Shown one piece after another: positions 1-8,506 of a DNA stretch of 36,927 nucleotides. Positions within the stretch are counted from its first letter, which is position 1, and each line of letters starts with the position of its first letter. The notes beneath the pieces are model-generated. The model was not told the DNA's origin. It was given only the letters and a program-made list of their open reading frames with translations, and did no database searches. A program made the position numbers and the translations under genes. The stretch spans positions 1 to 36,927 of the forward strand of contig NZ_JAKZAH010000037.1 in NCBI RefSeq assembly GCF_023156245.1, in the 5' to 3' direction. Origin of the DNA: Marinobacter bryozoorum (GTDB lineage Bacteria > Pseudomonadota > Gammaproteobacteria > Pseudomonadales > Oleiphilaceae).

Positions 1-84
1 CCTTCGCCACCGCGCCTAGCTCTCAAGGCTCTCAGTGGCTCAGTAGATCAGCGAATTAACCAAACGGGACACTAGGTCAGGTAA

Positions 85-366
85 GTGAAACTGGTTTACA
101 CGGACGAAGCCATTGATGATTTGAAGCGCCCCAGGGAGTTTATTGCAGTTCACAATCCTCCTGCGGCAGGCTGGGTAGCCGCAGAACTGGTTAGCAAAAT
201 CGAATTACTACCAGACTTCCCCAGAATGGGAACACCGGTTGAGTTGGCGCCGGTACCTGATTCCATCCGCGACATAGTCTTTGGCAAGTACGTTGCCCGC
301 TATTCAGTACATGTGAGCGCCATTATCATTCTTCGGGTATGGCATGAACTGGAAGGTGAACGCTAG
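85..366 (+). CDS. RelE/ParE-family toxin of a type II toxin-antitoxin system
   Basis: This 93-residue protein fits the ParE/RelE toxin fold in length and pattern. It has an N-terminal strand and helix, an NPPAA turn near residues 24-28, an FPRMG motif near 45-49, and a C-terminal strand pair ending in IIILRVWHE. Family members are small cytoplasmic toxins that poison gyrase (ParE) or cleave mRNA (RelE). The sequence does not show which activity applies. The start is GTG, preceded by AGGTCAGG. A toxin gene normally follows or overlaps its antitoxin gene. The 84 bases upstream contain one open frame that stops at 73-75, but its peptide is not recognisable, so the antitoxin is missing, outside the window or degenerate. 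Base composition looks less GC-rich than in neighbouring genes, which would fit acquisition by transfer. Confidence 0.72.
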   Translation: MKLVYTDEAIDDLKRPREFIAVHNPPAAGWVAAELVSKIELLPDFPRMGTPVELAPVPDSIRDIVFGKYVARYSVHVSAIIILRVWHELEGER

Positions 367-396
367 CAATTTAAGTCCCTGAGCATATATATCCCT

Positions 397-421
397 TTTG
401 AGGATGTTACCTCAAACATCC
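397..421 (+). repeat. Two overlapping, mutually exclusive hairpins
   Basis: TTTGAGG (397-403) can pair with CCTCAAA (410-416). GGATGTT (402-408) can pair with AACATCC (415-421). Both stems are perfect 7-bp matches and share bases, so only one full stem can form at a time. The element lies between the ParE-like toxin and the DUF2157-like gene. No T run follows, so it is not a standard terminator. A function is not established. Confidence 0.4.
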
Positions 422-498
422 CTGTCAGGTTAGGCTACAGTCGAGGTTTTCCACCTGCCGGAATCCATCAACAGTCAGGGACGAAGAGCGCCGCCACC

Positions 499-1530
499 AT
501 GAAAATAACCAGGAAACACCTCGACGAGGCGGTCAGTGAGCGCATTCTTACCCCGGAGCAGGCGGACCGGCTTTATGACTTCCTGGGCCATCAACCCGGC
601 GCAGGCCCCACGTTCAATTTCACCAACGTGCTGTACTACCTTGGCGGACTGATTGCCATCGGTGCCATGACGCTGTTCATGAACCTGGGCTGGGAAACCT
701 TCGGCGGTTGGGGCATTTTCTTTATCTCGCTGCTGTATGCCGGGGTGGGACTGCTGCTGACGGGGCGCTTCCGTTCCATGGACCTCTCCATCCCCGCCGG
801 CATTTGTGCGGCCTTTGTGGTGGCACTGACGCCGCTGGCCATCTACGGGTTGCAGCTGGCCCTGGGCGTATGGCCGGATGACAGTGTTTACCGGGACTAT
901 CACCGCTACATACGCTGGCACTGGCTCTATATGGAGATGGGCACACTGGCCGTCGGGGTTGTGCTCGCCTGGATCTATCGCTATCCGTTTATGATCATGC
1001 CCATCGCAGTTACCCTCTGGTACCTGTCGATGGATGTCGCCGCCATGCTGATGACCGGTTACTACGACTTCCAGTTCCGCGCACTGTTCTCCATGTACTT
1101 CGGCCTGCTGATGACGCTGACCGCCTTCTGGGTGGATGTCCGCTCCAGGTCAACAATGGACTACGCCTTCTGGCTGTATGTCTTCGGTGTGCTGACGTTC
1201 TGGGTCGGGATGACCGCCCAGGATTCCAGCAGCGAGCTGTCCCGGTTTGTCTACCTTTGCGTCAACCTCCTGATGATCGGTATCGGCGTGGTGATTGTGC
1301 GGCGGGTTTTCGTGGTCTTCGGCGCACTGGGTGTGTGCTTTTACCTTGGCCACCTGGCGTGGCAGGTTTTCGAGGACAGCTGGTTTTTCCCCATGGCGCT
1401 CACGGCGATTGGCCTGTTGATCATCTATCTCGGGGTGTTATGGCAGAAGCATGAGAAAACGCTTTCCAGCAAAGCCCGGGGCCTGCTGCCATCCGGTCTT
1501 CGGGAGTTACTGGCAGCCCGGCCTGACTGA
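499..1530 (+). CDS. DUF2157-like polytopic inner-membrane protein
   Basis: The product has 343 residues. A short soluble N-terminus (about residues 1-40) contains the pattern ILTPEQADRLYDFL, which resembles the start of DUF2157 proteins. The rest is a series of roughly nine to eleven hydrophobic segments, for example around residues 42-62 and 68-88, ending in a basic cytoplasmic tail. No transport or catalytic motif is recognisable, and the function of the family is unknown. There is no strong Shine-Dalgarno sequence directly before the ATG (the bases there are GCCGCCACC). The start is supported by the good fit of the N-terminus to the family pattern. The next gene follows after about 90 bp on the same strand and could be co-transcribed. 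Confidence 0.6.
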   Translation: MKITRKHLDEAVSERILTPEQADRLYDFLGHQPGAGPTFNFTNVLYYLGGLIAIGAMTLFMNLGWETFGGWGIFFISLLYAGVGLLLTGRFRSMDLSIPAGICAAFVVALTPLAIYGLQLALGVWPDDSVYRDYHRYIRWHWLYMEMGTLAVGVVLAWIYRYPFMIMPIAVTLWYLSMDVAAMLMTGYYDFQFRALFSMYFGLLMTLTAFWVDVRSRSTMDYAFWLYVFGVLTFWVGMTAQDSSSELSRFVYLCVNLLMIGIGVVIVRRVFVVFGALGVCFYLGHLAWQVFEDSWFFPMALTAIGLLIIYLGVLWQKHEKTLSSKARGLLPSGLRELLAARPD

Positions 1531-1619
1531 GACTTCCAGGATCTCCGTGCTATATTGGGGACGCACCCAGCACCGCTGGCTCTCCCTCGCCAGCGTACCA
1601 GCGCACAGGGAAGACCGAC

Positions 1620-2927
1620 ATGGGCACCGAACCCAGTTCCGATACCACCGGTAGTTCTACGCCCGAACCTGTTGATGACCAGCCCCCTTCCGCCCGTTCT
1701 GCCGACCTGATTGGCACCAGCCGGCTGATTATCGATGCCTTTGACGGGGTTACTGACATCGTCGAGGTGATGCACCGCAATATCTCCGGGCTCGCACCGG
1801 TTGTCGGCCCTCCCCGTCCCGGGCGCACAAGGGGGATCACGGGCCTGGTCTACCGCAATATCCGGCGGGTCTCCGCACTGACGGGCCTGGGCCTTGAGGT
1901 CACCCTGAGCCGGCTCGCACCCTTGCTGGCCAGCCAGGAATCCTCCCTGCGGCGGGATGCGCTTTTATCAGCCCTGAACGGTGTGCTTGGTGACTACCTG
2001 GTGGCATCCGCCAATCCGCTGGCGATTCCCATGGACCTTCGGTCTAACGGGAACCCCATAACACTGGAGCGTGAAGTGCTGCGCACCGCCATTTCGCACC
2101 CATCGAACCGCCTGCTGGTGATGGTCCATGGCCTGTGCATGAACGACCGGCAGTGGCGCCGTAATGGGCATGATCATGGCAAGGGGCTGGCACACGAACT
2201 TGGTTATACACCGCTGTACCTGCGCTATAACAGCGGGCTCCCGATATCGGAAAACGGGCGGGATTTCGCTCTGTTGCTGGAAGCGCTGATCAGCGAATGG
2301 CCGGTACCCGTGGAGGAACTGGTGATTGTCGGGCACAGCATGGGCGGGCTGATCGCCCGCAGTGCATGTCTGTCGGCTCAGCACACCGGTTACCACTGGC
2401 CAGCCCGACTCAGCAAAATACTCTTCCTCGGCACCCCTCATCAGGGAGCAACGCTGGAGCAGCTGGGTAGCGGCCTGGAGTTTCTTCTGGGGATCAGCCC
2501 TTACAGCGCGCCGATTGGACGACTTGGCAACATTCGCAGTGCGGGTATCCGGGATCTTCGCGAGGGCAATATCGGCCTGGTTGCGGACCCGAATGCCCGG
2601 CCGGGGAGCGACCCTGCACACGAGACACCCCCCGCCGGCACCCGCTACTATGCCGTGGCTGCAACCACCCGGTCTTCCCCCGCGGCCGCCAGCACCCGCC
2701 TCCACGGGGATGGCCTTGTCCCCCTCAGGAGTGCACTGGGTCAGCACCGTGACCCGTCCCGCTGCCTGCCCATCCCGGAATCCCGACAGGCAATCTTTCA
2801 TGGACTGAACCATTTTGACCTGCTGGACAGTCCATTGGTTTATGAGTGCCTGATCCGATGGCTGACTGAAGACCGAAACCCAACACCGATGACGATCGGA
2901 TGTTCGGCAGCAACAGGTTTGAGGTAA
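1620..2927 (+). CDS. Alpha/beta-hydrolase (lipase/PGAP1-like)
   Basis: This is a 435-residue probable serine esterase or lipase. The oxyanion-side motif VMVHG ends at Gly171. The nucleophile elbow GHSMG has Ser240 as the likely catalytic residue. Asp364 (in HGDGLVPL) and His398 (in GLNHFDLL) are placed to complete the triad. Residues 1-150 are an extension before the core, with no signal peptide visible. LFLGTPHQG after the nucleophile is typical of PGAP1/triacylglycerol-lipase-like hydrolases that act on lipid or ester substrates. The ATG at 1620 follows AGGGAAGA at good spacing. The EthA-like monooxygenase starts 38 bp downstream on the same strand, so the two may be co-expressed. The substrate is unknown. 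Confidence 0.75.
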   Translation: MGTEPSSDTTGSSTPEPVDDQPPSARSADLIGTSRLIIDAFDGVTDIVEVMHRNISGLAPVVGPPRPGRTRGITGLVYRNIRRVSALTGLGLEVTLSRLAPLLASQESSLRRDALLSALNGVLGDYLVASANPLAIPMDLRSNGNPITLEREVLRTAISHPSNRLLVMVHGLCMNDRQWRRNGHDHGKGLAHELGYTPLYLRYNSGLPISENGRDFALLLEALISEWPVPVEELVIVGHSMGGLIARSACLSAQHTGYHWPARLSKILFLGTPHQGATLEQLGSGLEFLLGISPYSAPIGRLGNIRSAGIRDLREGNIGLVADPNARPGSDPAHETPPAGTRYYAVAATTRSSPAAASTRLHGDGLVPLRSALGQHRDPSRCLPIPESRQAIFHGLNHFDLLDSPLVYECLIRWLTEDRNPTPMTIGCSAATGLR

Positions 2928-2965
2928 CCCACTGGGTCGTCAATACTTACGCAAAGGAGACGACC

Positions 2966-4507
2966 ATGACCTCAGCGCACTACGACATCATCCTCATCGG
3001 TGCCGGGCTTTCCGGCATCGGCACAGCCTGCCATATCACCGCGACGCACCCCGAAAAGAGCATCGCGATACTGGAGCGCCGGGAAAGAATGGGGGGCACC
3101 TGGGACCTGTTCCGCTACCCGGGCATTCGGTCGGACTCCGACATGGCGAGCTTCGGCTATACCTTCAAACCCTGGTATTCCGACAAGGTACTGGCCCGGG
3201 GCGAGGACATCCGCCATTACGTGGCGGACACCGCTCGCCAGTTCGGCCTGCAGGACAAGGTGCAATACGGCCTGAACATCCTGCGCGCGAACTGGTCCGG
3301 TGAGCGTCAGCGCTGGAGCCTAACCGCAGTGCACGAATCCTCCGGAGAGGAGCGCACTTTCACCTGCAACTTCCTGGTGAACTGCGCCGGTTACTACAAC
3401 TTTGACCAGGGCTACCACCCCCGTTTCGACGGGGAAGAAGCCTTCGCCGGCCCGGTGATCCACCCCCAGCACTGGCCAGAGGACCTGGACTACACCGGCA
3501 AGAAGGTCGTCGTGATAGGTAGTGGGGCCACAGCAGTCACCATTGTGCCGGCCATGGCCGACCGGGCTGCCAGCGTAACCATGCTACAGCGCTCTCCCAG
3601 CTACATCATGGCGTTACCGGACCTGGACAGGCTTTCCATGGCGCTTGGCAGGGTTCTGCCCAGGCGGTGGGTATTCCGGCTCGCCCGGCAGCGTAACATC
3701 CTGTTCCAGCGGGCCCTCTACCTGGCCTGCATGCGCTGGCCGAATGCAATGCGCCGGTTCATGCTCGACCACATGCGCAAGCGCCTGGGGCCGGATGTGG
3801 ACATGCGCCACTTTACGCCTGCCTACAGCCCCTGGGAGCAGCGCCTCTGTGCGGCACCGGACGGGGACTTTTTCGAAGCCGTCCGTTCAGGCAAGGCAGA
3901 CGTGGTGACAGACCATATTGATCACTTCACCGAGCAGGGCATCGTGCTGAAATCCGGTAAAGAGCTGCAGGCGGATATCATCATTGCCGCCACCGGGCTG
4001 GACCTGCAACTGATGGGTGGGTTGGAGATCCGGCTGGACGGGGAACCCGTCGACCTGACCCGGAAGATGACCTACAAGGGCATGATGATGCAGGACGTGC
4101 CCAACTATGCGTGGATTTTCGGCTACACCAACGCTCCCTGGACCCTAAAGTGCGACATCGGCGGCCAGTACCTGTGTCGGCTGTTCCGGCACATGGCGCA
4201 GCACAACCTGGCCGTTGCGCGCCCGGTGGATATCCGGGGAACCGATGCCAGCGACGGCATGCTGGATGGCTTTACACCGGGCTACATCAGCCGCGCCCGG
4301 GACCGCATGCCCCGCCAGGGCAAGACCGGCCCCTGGAGGGTGACCATGCACTATGGCAAAGACCGGAGAATGCTTCTGAAGGAGCCGGTGGACGACGGTG
4401 TGCTGAGCTTTGAAACCCCACCGGGGAATGCACGGCACGCACTAGTGTCAGAGGCCGGAAGTTACGGGTGGCATTCAGCCGAAGACAGCACAGGCCACGT
4501 TCCTTGA
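2966..4507 (+). CDS. EthA-like Baeyer-Villiger flavin monooxygenase
   Basis: This 513-residue FAD- and NADPH-dependent monooxygenase would insert oxygen next to a ketone or oxidise a sulfur or nitrogen centre. An FAD-binding GAGLSG lies at residues 12-17. The Baeyer-Villiger fingerprint FxGxxxHxxxWP is exact at residues 160-171 (Phe160, His166, Trp170, Pro171). The second dinucleotide motif GSGATA lies at 185-190. The stretch GGTWDLFRYPGIRSDSD is characteristic of the EthA/MymA branch. The start at ATG 2966 is preferred over an in-frame upstream codon at 2900 because AAAGGAGA sits just before it and the Rossmann motif then lies close to the N-terminus. Alpha/beta hydrolases lie on both sides, which suits ester products of a Baeyer-Villiger reaction. 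The substrate cannot be read from the sequence. Confidence 0.85.
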   Translation: MTSAHYDIILIGAGLSGIGTACHITATHPEKSIAILERRERMGGTWDLFRYPGIRSDSDMASFGYTFKPWYSDKVLARGEDIRHYVADTARQFGLQDKVQYGLNILRANWSGERQRWSLTAVHESSGEERTFTCNFLVNCAGYYNFDQGYHPRFDGEEAFAGPVIHPQHWPEDLDYTGKKVVVIGSGATAVTIVPAMADRAASVTMLQRSPSYIMALPDLDRLSMALGRVLPRRWVFRLARQRNILFQRALYLACMRWPNAMRRFMLDHMRKRLGPDVDMRHFTPAYSPWEQRLCAAPDGDFFEAVRSGKADVVTDHIDHFTEQGIVLKSGKELQADIIIAATGLDLQLMGGLEIRLDGEPVDLTRKMTYKGMMMQDVPNYAWIFGYTNAPWTLKCDIGGQYLCRLFRHMAQHNLAVARPVDIRGTDASDGMLDGFTPGYISRARDRMPRQGKTGPWRVTMHYGKDRRMLLKEPVDDGVLSFETPPGNARHALVSEAGSYGWHSAEDSTGHVP

Positions 4508-4579
4508 AGCCTGGCTCCCGCCACAAATTGCCGGGGCCGGGGTCTTGGACTCATTCCCCAGAGTCGGCATGATGGCACC

Positions 4580-5572
4580 ATGAGAGCAGTACTCCTACGC
4601 ATCGCCATCTCCCTGGCGGTTTCGGCCGGAATCTATCTGGTGGTCGCCATCGGGCTGGTGATCAGTGACCGACACCGGGAGCCGCCGCGCGATAACACGG
4701 GGCTGGCCTTCGACGAACTGAAATCGGGCACCGTTCCCCAACCCGATCGCAGCACCTATACCGCAAGAGACGGCACTGAACTGGATTACCGCTTCTACCC
4801 GGCCGAGGCGGAACGCGTTCTGATTCTGCTGCACGGTTCTGGCTGGCACAGCCGGTACCTGGCCTCCGTAGCCGGTTTCCTGAGTTTAGAGAACCTGGCG
4901 CAGGTCTATACACCGGATCTGCGGGGCCACGGTGAAGATCCGGACAGACGCGGCGACACCGATTACGTCGACCAGCTGGTGGATGACCTTGCTGATCTTG
5001 TGGCACTGGTACGGGAGCGCCACCCGCAAGCCACGGTGATCATCGGTGGGCACTCTTCCGGTGGCGGGCTGGCGCTGAGATTTGCGGAAAGTGAGTATCT
5101 TGGCCAGGCAGATGCCTTCCTGCTGCTGGCACCCTGGCTGCAGTACAATGCTCCCACGGTACGCGCTGAAGGCGCCGGGTGGGCAACACCCTATACCCGC
5201 CGCATCATAGGGCTGACCATGCTCAACCGAATCGGTATGGATGGACTGAACCACCTGCCCGTCATCAACTTCGACCTGCCCAGGGCCTATCGGGACGGCA
5301 CCGAAACGCTGACTTACTCCTACCGCCTGAATAAGGGTCTGGCCCCCGACGACTATACCCGGGCCCTGAGTGCTATCCAGCAACCTACACTGGTTCTGGT
5401 GGGCTCTGAAGACGCACTGTTCTTGCCTGACCAGTTCAGACCAGTGTTCGATCGCCACATGGACGCCCGCGTCGGGACGGTCGAGGGCGTGTCACACCTG
5501 GGCATCGCCGTGAAGCCAGCCGTACAGCCGCCCATACGGGACTGGCTGAACACACTTCCGGACTCCCACTAA
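4580..5572 (+). CDS. Membrane-anchored alpha/beta-hydrolase (lysophospholipase-like)
   Basis: The product has 330 residues. Residues 4-28 form one hydrophobic segment, a signal anchor or uncleaved signal peptide, so the catalytic domain probably sits in the periplasm. The hydrolase core shows LILLHGSGW (His85-Gly86) and the elbow GHSSG with Ser159 as nucleophile. Asp278 (VGSEDAL) and His306 (GVSHLG) are likely to complete the triad. The fold resembles monoglyceride lipases and lysophospholipases. The gene starts 72 bp after the monooxygenase on the same strand. The Shine-Dalgarno sequence is weak, but the N-terminal anchor supports this start. An ester-cleaving role after the monooxygenase is inference only. 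The gene converges with the diguanylate cyclase gene, with 17 bp between them. Confidence 0.75.
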   Translation: MRAVLLRIAISLAVSAGIYLVVAIGLVISDRHREPPRDNTGLAFDELKSGTVPQPDRSTYTARDGTELDYRFYPAEAERVLILLHGSGWHSRYLASVAGFLSLENLAQVYTPDLRGHGEDPDRRGDTDYVDQLVDDLADLVALVRERHPQATVIIGGHSSGGGLALRFAESEYLGQADAFLLLAPWLQYNAPTVRAEGAGWATPYTRRIIGLTMLNRIGMDGLNHLPVINFDLPRAYRDGTETLTYSYRLNKGLAPDDYTRALSAIQQPTLVLVGSEDALFLPDQFRPVFDRHMDARVGTVEGVSHLGIAVKPAVQPPIRDWLNTLPDSH

Positions 5573-5589
5573 CAGGGCTACCGCCGGCA

Positions 5590-7332
5590 TCAGGCCCCGG
5601 AGAAGGTCTCTACTCGGTCACGTCCCTTCTCCTTGGCCTGATAGAGTGCCCGATCGGCCCGGCGGAGGAACTGCTTCCTGGACTCTTCAGCCAGAAGCTC
5701 CACTACACCAATGCTGATGGTAATCGGACCCAACGGCGAGGCCACCTCAGCGGCAACCGTCTGTCGCAAACGTTCAGCCAGCTCCATGGCGTCGACCAGG
5801 TTGGTCTCCGGCGCCAGTATGGCAAACTCCTCGCCGCCCCAGCGACAGACGATGTCGCTTTCCCGGGCATGCCACATCAGCAGGCGAACCACCCGGCGGA
5901 GTATTTTATCGCCTACATCATGGCCACACTGGTCGTTGACCGGTTTGAAACGATCGATATCGAGAAACAGCAGAGACAGCGGACGCTGGTAACGCCTGGC
6001 AGTCGCAAATGACGTCTTCAGGCGGCGATCAAACCCGCGCCGGTTGTAAGCCTGGGTCAGGTGATCCCGTTCGGCGGTCCGCAGTTCGGTGAGGTCGCGC
6101 ACCAGGGCATAGAACCCCATAACAGCGCCGTCACTGTCCTTTACCGGAATATAGTCCGCCTCAACTGGTCGTGGCCCGCCCCTCGAATAGGGAACGGTCA
6201 TTTCGAAGCGGACACGCTCACCGGCCATGGCCGTAATCATATACTGCCTGATATCGCCGAATGCCTTTTGCCCGACAACGTCGGCAACCGTTCTGCCAAT
6301 GATCTCGTCGGGTTCGATATTGAACCAGCGACTATAGGCGGCGTTGATTTCCCGGTAGCGGTATTCCTTGTCGATAAACGAAATCAGGATCGGCAGTGCG
6401 TCTACCAGCAGTGTGCGCTGGTCCTGCTCCCGCTTGAACCGGCGAGCATCATGCAGCGATGCGGCCAGTACCTGGCTGGCCATCTCCAGCAGCTCCAGCT
6501 GATCACGTCGGAAGGCACGGGGCCTGTTAGAGTATGCCTTCAGTGCGCCAAAACAATGCCCCTGATGCAGCAGGGGTACCAGCAGGCCGGAGCGAAATCC
6601 GGCGGCACTGGCCGCTTTATGGTCAACACGCTGATCCTGGTACACGTCCGGGCAGAAGATCGGCTTCTGCTCCCGGTAACAGGTGCCGGACAGACTCGCG
6701 TCGATCGGCAGCCGCAGGCCCTCCACTGCCCGGGCTTTGCCGCTGGTGGCGGTATAGACCATTTCATCGCCTTCCGCTTCCTCCACGGCGGCTGCCTCTG
6801 CGCCAGTTGCCTCAAGCATCACCTCTGCCACCTTGCGTCTCAAGATAGCCAGGTCCAGGCCTGCGGTGCTTACCAGTTCCTGCATACGGGTAAGCAGCTC
6901 CAGCTGCATGTGCTGATGCTCCAGTGCCCGCAGGTGGGTGACATCCTGCTGCACGGCAACCAGGTATTCGGTGTCCCCCTCCGAAGGCCAGGCGCGAATG
7001 GTCCATTGCGACTGGAATGGGGTACCATCCTTGCGGTAATTGGTGATCTCGACAGGCACAGGCGAGCCGCCGCTGAAGATGTCCAGCCAGTTCCCGGGCG
7101 TACCACTCCCCTGCAAGATGGTCAGCCGTCTGCCGATCACCTCTGCGGCGGCGTAGCCGGTAAGTGAGTAAAATGCGGCATTGGCGTAGACAATGGAAAG
7201 TTGTGGGTAGGGTTCGGCAACCAGCACCGCCTCTGAAACGGTGTCCAGGGCGGCCGTGAGCAGGCCGATATTGTTCAGGTCAGAAATCACGCTTGCGTCG
7301 CCAACATAGCCCGACCCATCAGTTATACGCAA
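5590..7332 (-). CDS. PAS-GAF-PAS-GGDEF diguanylate cyclase
   Basis: This 580-residue sensory enzyme would make cyclic di-GMP from two GTP. Domain order: PAS 1 at about 27-135, GAF at about 155-295, PAS 2 at about 310-418, and GGDEF at about 420-575. The active-site loop is GGEEF (499-503), a competent variant. RESD at 490-493, five residues before it, matches the RxxD inhibitory site, so product feedback is likely. There is no EAL domain and no membrane segment, so it should be cytosolic. PAS 1 resembles a LOV domain (NYRKDGTPF, VAVQQDVT, and GRR then LTILQG) but has Leu where the photoactive Cys would be. The reading frame opens with TTG at 7332. GTG at 7290 is an alternative. Neither has a strong ribosome binding site, and no ATG is available before PAS 1. 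Confidence 0.9.
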   Translation of the reverse strand: MRITDGSGYVGDASVISDLNNIGLLTAALDTVSEAVLVAEPYPQLSIVYANAAFYSLTGYAAAEVIGRRLTILQGSGTPGNWLDIFSGGSPVPVEITNYRKDGTPFQSQWTIRAWPSEGDTEYLVAVQQDVTHLRALEHQHMQLELLTRMQELVSTAGLDLAILRRKVAEVMLEATGAEAAAVEEAEGDEMVYTATSGKARAVEGLRLPIDASLSGTCYREQKPIFCPDVYQDQRVDHKAASAAGFRSGLLVPLLHQGHCFGALKAYSNRPRAFRRDQLELLEMASQVLAASLHDARRFKREQDQRTLLVDALPILISFIDKEYRYREINAAYSRWFNIEPDEIIGRTVADVVGQKAFGDIRQYMITAMAGERVRFEMTVPYSRGGPRPVEADYIPVKDSDGAVMGFYALVRDLTELRTAERDHLTQAYNRRGFDRRLKTSFATARRYQRPLSLLFLDIDRFKPVNDQCGHDVGDKILRRVVRLLMWHARESDIVCRWGGEEFAILAPETNLVDAMELAERLRQTVAAEVASPLGPITISIGVVELLAEESRKQFLRRADRALYQAKEKGRDRVETFSGA

Positions 7333-7467
7333 TTAAGATGTACAGTCCTTGGTTATGAGAATAGCACAGACACTGAATCCACCCGAGGCCGGCATTGCCC
7401 TGTATACATTCCCTGACCACGAACAGGCGGGACACCGGAGTTCGGAAACCGATCAGCGAGCAACACC

Positions 7468-8136
7468 ATGAGTTTCAACGCCATACATGAACGCGCCCTG
7501 ACCCGCAAAGGCGGTGAGCCTGGCCTGCAGAAGCTATTACCCCATGTTGCCAAACCGGACGACCTGATGGGCCTGGGTGATGACCGCTACCTCGCCGAGA
7601 TTACGCGTTGCGTATTCCGGGCCGGCTTTGTGTGGCGGGTGATCGACAACAAGTGGCCAGGTTTCGAGGCCGCCTTTGACGGTTTCGTGCCGCTTTACTG
7701 GCAGCAGGTGGCGCCGGATGTGCTGGAAAGCCTGGCCGGAGATGAGCGCATCGTACGCAACCTGCAGAAGATCCGCACCGTGCCCGAGAACGCCCGCATG
7801 GTGGTGGAGGCCGCCCACGACTATGGCAGTTTCGGGAACATGCTGGCCCAGTGGTCGTCGGACGACCAGGCCGGGCTGCTGTTATGGCTGAAACGCCATG
7901 GTGCCCGCCTTGGCGGCAATACTGCCCAGTATTTCCTGCGGACGGTGGGATGGGACGGTTTTATCCTGTCACAGGATGTGCTCGCCGTGCTGCGGCTGGA
8001 GGGCCTGCTGGATGCCACGCCGGGCAGCAAAAAGGCTCTGCTGCAGGCGCAGGCTGCCTTTAATGAGTGGCATCGGGAGACCGGCTTGCCCTACAGCCAC
8101 CTGTCGAAGATTGCATCATGCAGCATCGAGCGCTGA
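7468..8136 (+). CDS. DNA-3-methyladenine glycosylase I-like protein (Tag family)
   Basis: This 222-residue base-excision enzyme resembles Tag, which removes 3-methyladenine from alkylated DNA. Family-like stretches include [21 protein letters not shown] near residues 50-70, [12 protein letters not shown] near 105-116, and [20 protein letters not shown] near 150-170 in the helix-hairpin-helix region. The N-terminus lacks the Cys and His of the zinc site of E. coli Tag, and the protein is longer than the usual 185-195 residues, so it belongs to a divergent Tag-like branch. The ATG is preceded only by a weak GCGAG ribosome site. The SMR pump gene begins 31 bp downstream and is probably co-transcribed. 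Ogt, another alkylation-repair gene, lies about 2 kb away. Confidence 0.8.
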   Translation: MSFNAIHERALTRKGGEPGLQKLLPHVAKPDDLMGLGDDRYLAEITRCVFRAGFVWRVIDNKWPGFEAAFDGFVPLYWQQVAPDVLESLAGDERIVRNLQKIRTVPENARMVVEAAHDYGSFGNMLAQWSSDDQAGLLLWLKRHGARLGGNTAQYFLRTVGWDGFILSQDVLAVLRLEGLLDATPGSKKALLQAQAAFNEWHRETGLPYSHLSKIASCSIER

Positions 8137-8167
8137 TGCGTTCGGGCTTATCAACCCGGAGTTCACC

Positions 8168-8500
8168 GTGAAATACTGGCTGTTTCTCGCCATCGCCATC
8201 TTTGCGGAAGTGCTGGGGACCTCCGCCCTGAAAGACGCCAACGGCTTCACCCGCCTGTGGCCCTCGGTCATCGTGGTGGTCAGCTATTCGGTGGCCTTCT
8301 ACTTTCTGTCACTGTCCCTGAAAGCCATTCCGGTGGGGATCGCCTACGCCATCTGGGCCGGCCTGGGAGTGGTGCTGATCACCCTGGTGGGCTGGCTGGC
8401 CCTGGGGCAGAAACTGGACTCAGCTGCCGTCGCCGGCATGGGGCTGATCGTGGCCGGGGTCGCCGTGATCAACCTGTTCTCCAGCGCCGGCGGGCACTGA
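8168..8500 (+). CDS. SMR-family multidrug efflux protein, EmrE type
   Basis: This 110-residue, four-helix inner-membrane protein has the same length as E. coli EmrE and aligns with it without gaps. Glu14, the proton- and drug-binding acid, is present in the first helix. Tyr40, Tyr60 and Trp63 of the substrate pocket are conserved, as are FTRLWPS and [10 protein letters not shown]. It should act as a dimer that exchanges protons for cationic aromatic drugs or quaternary ammonium compounds. The start is GTG at 8168, with CGGAG correctly spaced before it. An upstream open frame extending to 7898 overlaps tag and is not part of the gene. It is probably expressed from the tag promoter. Confidence 0.92.
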   Translation: MKYWLFLAIAIFAEVLGTSALKDANGFTRLWPSVIVVVSYSVAFYFLSLSLKAIPVGIAYAIWAGLGVVLITLVGWLALGQKLDSAAVAGMGLIVAGVAVINLFSSAGGH

Positions 8501-8506
8501 CTTCGC

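Noticed and set aside
490..501. GCCGCCACCATG before the DUF2157-like gene equals a eukaryotic Kozak start context
   Set aside because: All neighbouring genes are bacterial with Shine-Dalgarno sites, and a 12-base match in GC-rich DNA can arise by chance. It does not indicate vector or eukaryotic origin.
6061..7167. Long plus-strand open frame opposite the diguanylate cyclase
   Set aside because: The opposite strand encodes intact PAS, GAF and PAS domains. The plus-strand product shows no domain.
7399..7414. CTGT followed by an AT-rich stretch upstream of tag, like a LexA box
   Set aside because: The second half reads CCTG rather than ACAG at the right spacing, so it is not a valid SOS box.
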